Source: Gibbula magus (taxonomy: Eukaryota > Mollusca > Gastropoda > Trochida > Trochidae). From it: a stretch of DNA of 64,000 nucleotides. Numbering within the stretch: position 1 is the stretch's first letter; each line of letters opens with the position of its first letter. Where the stretch lies: the NCBI GenBank assembly GCA_936450465.1, contig OW388293.1:81180134-81244133 (forward strand), read 5' to 3'. Positions 57,386 through 64,000 of this stretch are shown here, in pieces. The translations under genes were made by a program, and so were the position numbers. The notes beneath the pieces were generated by a model. The model saw only the letters and a program-made list of their open reading frames with translations. It ran no database searches and was not told where the DNA came from.

Positions 57386-57390
57386 AAACT

Positions 57391-57957
57391 AAATATTTTA
57401 TTGTTTATGTGACACCAAGCTCTAGCATAGTCTATATCATTTTGAGGATTGTTCACAATGGTCTAGTATCATCAACTTCATGTCCTCACAGTGTTATGAC
57501 TTCAGGTTTATGATAAACATTAATTATTATATGACATCACTAACTTACAACGTTATAGCGTCGCTGTACTTTGGAAGTACGGTGTCCAGATATCCAAGTC
57601 ATCACGTTCAGATGCCCTGGGTCTTACTCTTTGTAACTGTAAATGTAAATGCTGCCCATCCTACTGTTCACTGCAGTAAAGAAACAAGACTTGCTGTGTT
57701 GATAAGATGTTTTCCTCACCATATATTACGATTAGTTCTCACTTTGACATCTAAAAGTTCTTGTTATGAGTATAACGATGTTATGATACTATTCTTTGAA
57801 TGAGCCAAAATAGATGTGTCATTCATGACTGTAAAATTATTTTTGTAATATGAGACTTAATGTGTTTATTATGGAATATGCATACATATTTGGTAGAATA
57901 TACGTTACAAAACGTTACAAAGACTTTGTTGACAACTGTCCATCACATAAGATAAGT
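57391..57957. other. spacer, no gene supported
   Basis: A 107-codon plus-strand frame (57480-57803) has no recognisable domain or splice context. Confidence 0.35.
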
Positions 57958-58915
57958 TTGAAAATAAAGCCATTGGCTCTGTAGCTCATCAGATTTAAAA
58001 AAATCAAATATTGATAATTACTTATATATAATATGATAAAAGTTACAATATTACATACCATTTTTGTTATCAACTTCCCTTTCTCACAGCATGTTTAGGG
58101 ATTACCTCCTTTAGTAGATATACTGAAGGAAGTGAAGAGCACATAAAATCTCAAGAGTACTGTTCAAATCTTGCTCCAATAGGTCTTTTAGGTTGTGACC
58201 CTGTGTCACCGAATTTACAATTTTGGCCAATGAGTTTGTACGCAAGATTTCAGGTTTCTAGAGCTTTTCGTACTGGAGAAGAAGATGAAAATAAGTTTGT
58301 GTTGTCGTGTACCCTGTGATCCTACTGGGGTCACCACATCTACAATTTAAAATTGGCTAAAGAGTCTTTACATAATATTACAGCATTCTAGGTCTTTTTA
58401 ATCTGTAGAAGAAGATGAAACTAGGTTTATAGATTATGGCCTGTGAGGCCCTCATTGGGGGCCACAGGGTCACCAAATCTACAATTTGGAATCCCCATTG
58501 GCCAAGGAGTGTTCATCTAAAATTTCAGCTGTCAAAGAGTCATTGGTTCGAAAAAGCTAGAGCTTTTCGTACTGGAGAAGAAGATGAAAATAAGTTTGTG
58601 TTGTCGTGTACCCTGTGATCCTACTGGGGTCACCATATCTACAATTTAAAATTGGCTAAAGAGTCTTTACATAATATTACAGCATTCTAGGTCTTTTTAA
58701 TCTGTAGAAGAAGATGAAACTAGGTTTATAGATTATGGCCTGTGAGGCCCTCATTGGGGGCCACAGGGTCACCAAATCTACAATTTGGAATCCCCATTGG
58801 CCAAGGAGTGTTCATCTAAAATTTAGCTGTCAAAGAGTCATTGGTTCGAAAAAGAAGTCGAAAAAGCGAAAAGTGTACGGCCGGACAGCGGATGCCATAC
58901 CGTGCCATAAACATG
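57958..58915 (+). mobile_element. diverged 145-bp-family element with 299-bp internal duplication
   Basis: Head AAAATAAAGCCATTGGCTCT then GTAGCTCATCAG. Monomers are strongly changed (GGGGTCACCACATCTACAAT, TTCTAGGTCTTTTTAATC). The tail GGATGCCATACCGTGCCATA lacks the closing TIR. A 299-bp block (58257-58555 and 58556-58854) is repeated almost exactly, so the duplication is recent although the monomers are old. Confidence 0.85.
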
Positions 58916-59449
58916 TTTACTTGTTTATACTGCACCTCTCAAAGTGGTGACATACAATGTAGATACGTGCCAAATTTGGAATGGATGACATGAATAGTTT
59001 TTCTGTAATGGATCAGAAATGTCTTAAAATGTTTTCAGACGGAAGGACGGAATCGTTGGTAGTACTAGAAACACCCAACCGTTGGTCGGGGGTATACACA
59101 TCGGGCTTCGACCACCACTAATTAAGGTCCCAGGCTATCATCCAAATCGGTCCAACCATTACTTCAGCACTTTCCGTACCAAACACATTACAAATATAAA
59201 TAATAATAATAAGAAGAAGAAAAAACAGGATAATAACAATGCGTCTTCGAGACATACATCTTGAAGACCTAATTATAAATGGATTTTAAATATGTCTACA
59301 ATATTCTTTTATTTATACATTGTAAGATGACAATTATTGAAATACCACAATCAGTCTGAGACTATGGAACTATTTACTTCCTCAAGATGAACCAGAAACA
59401 AACTTTATGGCTTTTAAACTTGTTTGTTGCAAGTATATGATTCAGTAGG
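58916..59449. other. spacer with remains of another tandem element
   Basis: GACGGAAGGACGGAATC (59039) and TTGGTCGGGGGTATAC (59083) look like the end of a tandem-repeat element of the same general design. The rest is unassigned. Confidence 0.35.
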
Positions 59450-59735
59450 AGGTGGTAAGGTGAGGTAAGTTGTGTTGGGTTTTAACGCCGCTGTTAAGAA
59501 TATTTCAGTTATATCACGGCTGCTAGTATTATTGCAGGGGGAAAGCCTGCAACGCCATGGTGACTACGCATCTGCTGGAACCAAGGGTGGTTCTGCTGTG
59601 GAATTTAGTGTTGCATTGCACCCAAATCTTATTGCATGTTCTCCACAGAAGACAAAGTTGGCGAGACGCTGGCAGGATTCGAACCGCGGACCTCTTTATG
59701 TGCTAACCACTGCATTATCCTGCCGCCTCAGTTGG
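59450..59735 (-). mobile_element. tRNA-derived SINE, best copy
   Basis: Minus strand: GGCGGCAGGATAATGCAGTG then GTTAGCACA (A box region, 59697-59725) and B box GGTTCGAATCC (59675-59687), followed by a body with GGCTTTCCCCCTGCAATAAT. Related fragments at 13580, 52645 and 55405. It adjoins the 3' side of the large minus-strand frame. Confidence 0.8.
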
Positions 59736-60804
59736 AGGAAGCCAAGGTGAACGGTGCCAAAAGAACACCATTGTACTTTAAATCTGTATCAGGTATTGGG
59801 TATTCACTTACGAAGACGTTGCCTTCAAAACTACAGTTCATGTGTATCTTCACTTTTCCCACAATGGCAGTATTGACATATGAATAGTACAGAACCGAAT
59901 TGTGCAGAACTATGGACTGAACTTCGGATTTCATGAGAGCACTGTTGACGCAAATGTTTGAAGATTTATCGGTGCTGAACATTGCGACCTCTATGGTGTT
60001 ATTAAAATGTGTTCTTCTGTGCCATACAAACATAATCATCTTTGGGAAGTTTAACACAGCAATTCTATAGTCATATTCAGCTTTTCTGCGGGTGATGTAA
60101 GTCTTATTCGAGGGAAGTTTTGCACAAATTGTCATGGATAGTTCAGTACTTCCTTCAATCCAACAGATGAGGTCTTCCGCAACAGCCATGTACAGGATAT
60201 ACAACTGTTGACTTGCTTTTGATAATTCATACCATTTCCTGGAGTCAGAGGCAGGTTTTTTCGATCCCTGTCCTATATAGCTCTGTCCGTTTCTATTGGC
60301 TACATAAAAAACACTCTCTTTATGAAAGTTCAAACATGAGTGAGAAAACAACATATTCGTTAATATTATTTCAGGTTCAGATCGTCCCTTGGTATGCTTT
60401 TTGATGAAACCCCTCGACGACCAAAACAAACTTTCAGTGTCCGTGTCATACGCTAGTGAATCCACAATCCCACGAACCCTGTCACCAGTCTTCAAGGTTG
60501 AATTGGAACCAACTTGTCCCTTCAGAATTTCCCTTATACTTCCAGAATATGACACCATGAAAAACAATGTTTTTTTGCGAGTAGAATGTTTGTTCTCTAA
60601 ACGTCTATCTGGTTCACTGTTGTGGTTATTAGCAAGATCGCCGTTAAGTATTTCCACAGAGCAGCATGCACTGCAACCCACGGAACATCGGATCACGCTT
60701 CTCAAAATAACCTCATTTCCTTTATCCTTGAAGTCGGCTTTTCCATGATGGAATAATATAAGGTTCACCTTGGCGAACAAGAGGAGCACATTCTTCTTCT
60801 GCAT
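59728..60804 (-). CDS. 358-codon frame, LDL-receptor-type beta-propeller-like exon
   Basis: Longest open frame in the window and not low-complexity. The N-terminus MQKKNVLLLFAKVNLILF could be a signal peptide. A Cys-rich stretch follows (RCSVGCSACCSVE), then blades of YWTD/NHL-like pattern: LFFMVSYSGSIREI, DSLAYDTDTESLFWSSRGFI, LNFHKESVFYVANRNGQ, WYELSKASQQLYILY, KMIMFVWHRRTHFNNTIEVA and SIVLHNSVLYYSYV. Such propellers bind extracellular ligands in LRP-like receptors; the match is by pattern only. A donor-like GAAGGCAACGTCTTC|GTAAGT lies at 59806-59811, so the real exon may end at 59812 and the last 28 codons may be intron reading into the SINE. Start: ATG at 60804, but an acceptor (ATGCAG) sits right at it, so an upstream exon is possible. 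Confidence 0.5.
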   Translation of the reverse strand: MQKKNVLLLFAKVNLILFHHGKADFKDKGNEVILRSVIRCSVGCSACCSVEILNGDLANNHNSEPDRRLENKHSTRKKTLFFMVSYSGSIREILKGQVGSNSTLKTGDRVRGIVDSLAYDTDTESLFWSSRGFIKKHTKGRSEPEIILTNMLFSHSCLNFHKESVFYVANRNGQSYIGQGSKKPASDSRKWYELSKASQQLYILYMAVAEDLICWIEGSTELSMTICAKLPSNKTYITRRKAEYDYRIAVLNFPKMIMFVWHRRTHFNNTIEVAMFSTDKSSNICVNSALMKSEVQSIVLHNSVLYYSYVNTAIVGKVKIHMNCSFEGNVFVSEYPIPDTDLKYNGVLLAPFTLASSN

Positions 60805-61915
60805 TTTTTGTGCAAATATCTGTCCTATTTAGAATAACTTGGTGTTCAAATGATGTGATGCGATGCTTCAAGAGAACCTGTATGAGAACTCTGAATAAGT
60901 GGTAACTTCAAGCACATCTCACGACTCCTTCTGTGATCTGGTCAAGAATCGAGTTGACACGAAACGTTTTTAGGTAATTCAACTTAAGATATTCCAACAT
61001 TGCTTAATGGGAGAAATTGATTACACTTAAATATGTACACGTATCCGTCGTGCAACACACAACTGTTTTGATCTGAGCAATAATAGAGTTACACGAAACT
61101 CTTTAAACTAAAAGAAATAGTTCCCAAGGTAAGTCAACTTTAAAATATTCAAGAAATGAGAAAAAATGAAAGGCTATCAAGTTGAAAACACACAGGGTTC
61201 TGTATTATTTATATACTCTAAGTGATTCCCAGCTATCATGTTCCATGTTAGCTAAAACCTTTGCCAGGGAATGTTTAATTATGTATTGTACCAGGATACC
61301 GCTGGATACTGTTCTACGTGATTCATACACTTCAGAATCAGACTCTGATTATTTCATGGTTGAATCTTCTCAACCGAAAATCCTTTTAGCATGCATGAAG
61401 TTATCAAAACTGACCCAAAGGTGTTGATCTAACTTATGAACCCACCGAGGCTATATTTAAGATGTAATTTAATATTGTGAAGTCATCATGTATTCAATGA
61501 TATTTATTATTGGGATCCGTTGCAATTGCCTTGCAACGCATGCCGTATACGCGAGTTGCACTCACTACTTGTCTCACACAGGGTTCATATTGGCAAACAA
61601 TCAGCTGTCATTTGTAGATCAGTTGATAAGAGTGTTGGTTCGTTTTTAAAAAAAAAACAACATTCAAAGGTTAAAGCAATACAAAAACACATTAGCACCG
61701 GGTTATCCTACAGAAAGGCTGAGGCTTTTCGCAGGAATGCCCGGTTAACAACTGGTAGAGGGTTTGTCAGTCTTTGAATTAAATATTACCATATTTATTT
61801 AATCTGCAGTTTTACATTTTAGAAAATCATATAAGTTTCAACATTTTTACTGGTTTACAGTTTTTAAATGTTTTTATTCGGGTTATCGTTAATTCTATAG
61901 TCGTGTACATGTACA
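60805..61915. other. spacer; possible 5' flank of the propeller-like gene
   Basis: On the minus strand this would be the promoter side of the 59.7-60.8 kb frame. No TATA or CpG-rich stretch stands out. Repeated words (ACACGAAAC at 60957 and 61092) are too short to interpret. Confidence 0.35.
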
Positions 61916-61918
61916 TTA

Positions 61919-62000
61919 ATTAGATTCAGTGTAATACCACTGACCTGAAATATACATTCATTAGATTCAGTGTAATACCACTGACCTGAAATATACTTTC
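61919..62000 (+). repeat. 41-bp tandem duplication
   Basis: TTAGATTCAGTGTAATACCA then CTGACCTGAAATATAC and TTCA occur twice with period 41; a third copy begins with TTAGAT. Confidence 0.9.
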
Positions 62001-62069
62001 ATTAGATATTGCATTGCATGATCTTTATTGAAAAACAACAGACTTTCTTTTTTTTCCTAGCATGATATA

Positions 62070-62225
62070 CAAATTGGAGCCATGGGCTTCTCAGCTTGTT
62101 CTAGAGCTTTTCAGAGTCTTCTTAGTATTTTCTACAATTTAGAATCCCCATTTGTTAAGGAATCTGCACACAACTTTTCAGCTCTCCATACCTTTTTGAA
62201 CTGGAGAAGAAGATGAACATGGTTG
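62070..62225 (+). repeat. fragment of the 145-bp-family element
   Basis: Head-like GGAGCCATGGGCTTCTCAGC, then CTACAATTTAGAATCCCCAT, CTGCACACAACTTTTCAGCT and GAACTGGAGAAGAAGATGA; internal deletion. Confidence 0.8.
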
Positions 62226-62289
62226 TGTTGGTGTTTATGAACTTTGATTTAGACAAGATGTTCAGCGAACCAACCAACACTGTTTACAG

Positions 62290-62350
62290 TGCTCAAGGGA
62301 CGTCCCCCGCTCCAACTTTCAATCCAAGCTAGTCATCTAATTTGTATTTT
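62290..62350 (+). repeat. fragment of the ~170-bp-monomer element
   Basis: ACGTCCCCCGCTCCAACTTT then CAATCCAAGCTAGTCATC, the start of the 28374 element without monomers. Confidence 0.75.
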
Positions 62351-63498
62351 GCCAGAGTCAATCCAAAAAGGACAATCCAAACAAGTTAATCTATTAGAAT
62401 AAATGAACTTGTGAGACTCATAGAACCATTCTGAATGAACTTCAAAATGACGTCATAACGTCGAATCAACATCAGCAAAGACAGGGGTTGGAGTAATTGT
62501 ATAATTTCCAATTGCATTTAAAAGCACATCGAGCCCTTCATCTAACAGAAATTTGGCTCTTTTCCCAGAGACTATGGCACATGATAATGCGAGAAGTGAT
62601 ATCCAGAAGTTCTACACCAGCATTGACTTATCGTTATGTCTGTATGCTGTTCACACGTTATTAACTTCGTGTCAACACCCTTTTAATGCTCTGATGTTAT
62701 ATTTGCTCAATACAGCGTTATCAGTAATTACGAAATTGTTACAGTGGACTGGCGTTTCTTTCGTTGTTCAGTATATAAACATAAGCCAACTCGTGACGAG
62801 GAATGACCGATTATCTTTCCCTGGTTATATCAATTGTGTCGCCAAGGCTCGAGAATCACGCAATTAATATTACTCGGGGAAAGATATTCTGTCATTCGTT
62901 AGTTAATGTCTAAATAGCCCACTGTAGTCGATGTTGTCTGTGTCGACCTGTGACTGTGGCTCCACGCTGCGACTGGAGAAAACTTGCTACATCATAACAA
63001 CAACTTATTTATTAGTGTTATGATATATTATGTGTTACTATGTCAATACTCGAGCAGTGTATGTCTTTAGTTATTAAAAAGTTGTTAAATTAGATACAAT
63101 ATAACGTTTTTTCATTTCACGTAATGCAAATTATCCATCCAAATTTCCAGTAACTTTAATACAGTGCAAAATCAGCTTTTATCATAAACAAAAGTAATGC
63201 ATAAAATCGTAACACAATCAACTTCCCTTATAAGTAATACTTATAATTAGATTTGCAAATGTGGTTGTCGAAACAGTTTAAGAAAGTATAACATAACAAC
63301 TACAAAAAATCACTTCCTCAATTAGATGACAATGATAGGTGAGAAAACTAGCGATGTCGATTTCCCTTAGAGAAACGAAAGTATACAGTTCATGTATTAA
63401 TCTGAAGCGGAGGTAAAAAGGGAAAAACTCAGAACAGCGGTCCATTCTTTCAAATGTCTTAGTAATACAGACATGGGTAACTGTTCTTCCATATATCA
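62351..63498. other. spacer, no gene supported
   Basis: A 104-codon plus-strand frame (62553-62867) has no recognised domain and no clear splice context. The rest is AT-rich. Confidence 0.4.
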
Positions 63499-64000
63499 AC
63501 TAGAAATATGTGCATGTAATGCACTGTGATGTCCCCCGCTTCAACTTTCAATCCAACCTGGTCATCTTACCCTAATTTTCAATTATGTAAGAGATAATCC
63601 GAAAAAGGACAATCGAAACACTTATATTAGAATAAAACTGTTTCCCATGTAGTCTCTTAGTTCAAATTATGTCCATTTCCTTGTCGCTTTGTTTAAGTTG
63701 TTGCCATGGGAACCAGAAAATAACTGAGAATGATTTAAGTAGCAAAAGGCTCTGAGTCTAAATTACATACCATGTCTCAAAATAATACTGAATAGATTTT
63801 GAGATGAAGGCCGGAAAAAAAGCCCTTACCCCCATATGCACTAACTTACCCAACGTACTTCAAATTGTTTCATGGAAACCAGAAAAAATATAAAAATCGG
63901 AATAACCTAAGTAGCAAAAAGGCACCACTCCAACACTAGGTCTAAACAAGTACCAAGTTTCGTAAACACAATTTTAGACTATCAATCATGAAGTCTGTGG
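63499..64000 (+). mobile_element. ~170-bp-monomer element, cut by the window end
   Basis: Starts ACTAGAAATATGTGCATGTA, then GATGTCCCCCGCTTCAACTT as at 28374, with two to three diverged monomers (AGGCCGGAAAAAAAGCCCTT, GGCACCACTCCAACACTAGG). It probably continues beyond 64000. Confidence 0.82.

Larger units (their letters stand above)
55914..57390. repeat. 752-bp tandem duplication carrying palindromes
   Basis: 55914-56664 and 56666-57390 are near-identical in the first 580 bp (starting TTACAAAATGGTTTTGTTAC), offset 752 bp. Each copy keeps two minus-strand frames of 93 and 61 codons (MFPVKLIVSF... and MAESKLRNP...) and a TGACGTCACAATCCATT word, and each ends in an inverted repeat. The frames show no known domain, and their preservation only reflects the recent duplication. 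Confidence 0.9.

Noticed and set aside
60389..60748. 119-codon plus-strand frame
   Set aside because: Shadow of the longer minus-strand propeller-like frame, with no domain.

Overview
The window looks like gene-poor, repeat-rich, AT-rich nuclear DNA of a marine mollusc, most likely a gastropod. The evidence is the repeat vocabulary: tandem-repeat elements built on AAGGTCA-type monomers with CCCCCG termini, tRNA-derived SINEs, and LINE tails ending in ACTC repeats. There is no bacterial-style operon organisation. Long AT-rich stretches lack open frames, and the few coding signals that can be supported are split by introns or broken by indels. The organism call rests on recalled repeat families, not on a search.

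Layout. 1-8.1 kb is AT-rich spacer with TA and TATG microsatellites. 8.1-10.8 kb holds a hairpin-rich block, a diverged duplication and a polypyrimidine minisatellite open in several frames. 11.0-12.5 kb is a ~151-bp tandem-repeat element with a nested tRNA-SINE. 14.46-21.36 kb is a complete but dead LINE of the RNase H-bearing I/Nimb-like kind: 5' leader, gag-like ORF1 with a CCHC knuckle, endonuclease, reverse transcriptase, RNase H and C-terminal Zn motif. It is flanked by an 11-bp target duplication and interrupted by a ~1.16-kb insertion. 22-30 kb holds further tandem-repeat elements, including eighteen 145-bp monomers bounded by an 11-bp terminal inverted repeat (25.4-28.2 kb) and an inverted sister of the 11-kb element (23.7-24.6 kb).

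30.4-35.6 kb (minus strand) is the most interesting coding locus. It is a multi-exon tyrosine-recombinase-like (Crypton-type) gene or relic, with N-terminal zinc-finger-like motifs, the R...K...RHR...HMGH...Y signature, and three downstream exons whose splice phases join. Several frameshifts suggest decay. A 5'-truncated L1/Tx1-type LINE with its own target duplication lies just upstream (35.7-36.9 kb).

37-47 kb contains minisatellites, a long palindrome, a MITE with TA-type ends, a foldback element with subterminal repeats, and a 310-bp truncated sister of the big LINE with a perfect 12-bp target duplication. 47-64 kb is mostly spacer with SINE pieces, isolated exon candidates, a 752-bp tandem duplication carrying palindromes (one a 102-bp near-perfect palindrome), and the longest uninterrupted frame (358 codons, minus strand, 59.7-60.8 kb), which resembles an LDL-receptor-type beta-propeller.

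Most of the window is therefore transposon-derived. The parts that can be related to each other are the autonomous LINE and its truncated copy, and the non-autonomous tandem-repeat families that recur across the window. No complete intact host gene can be shown.
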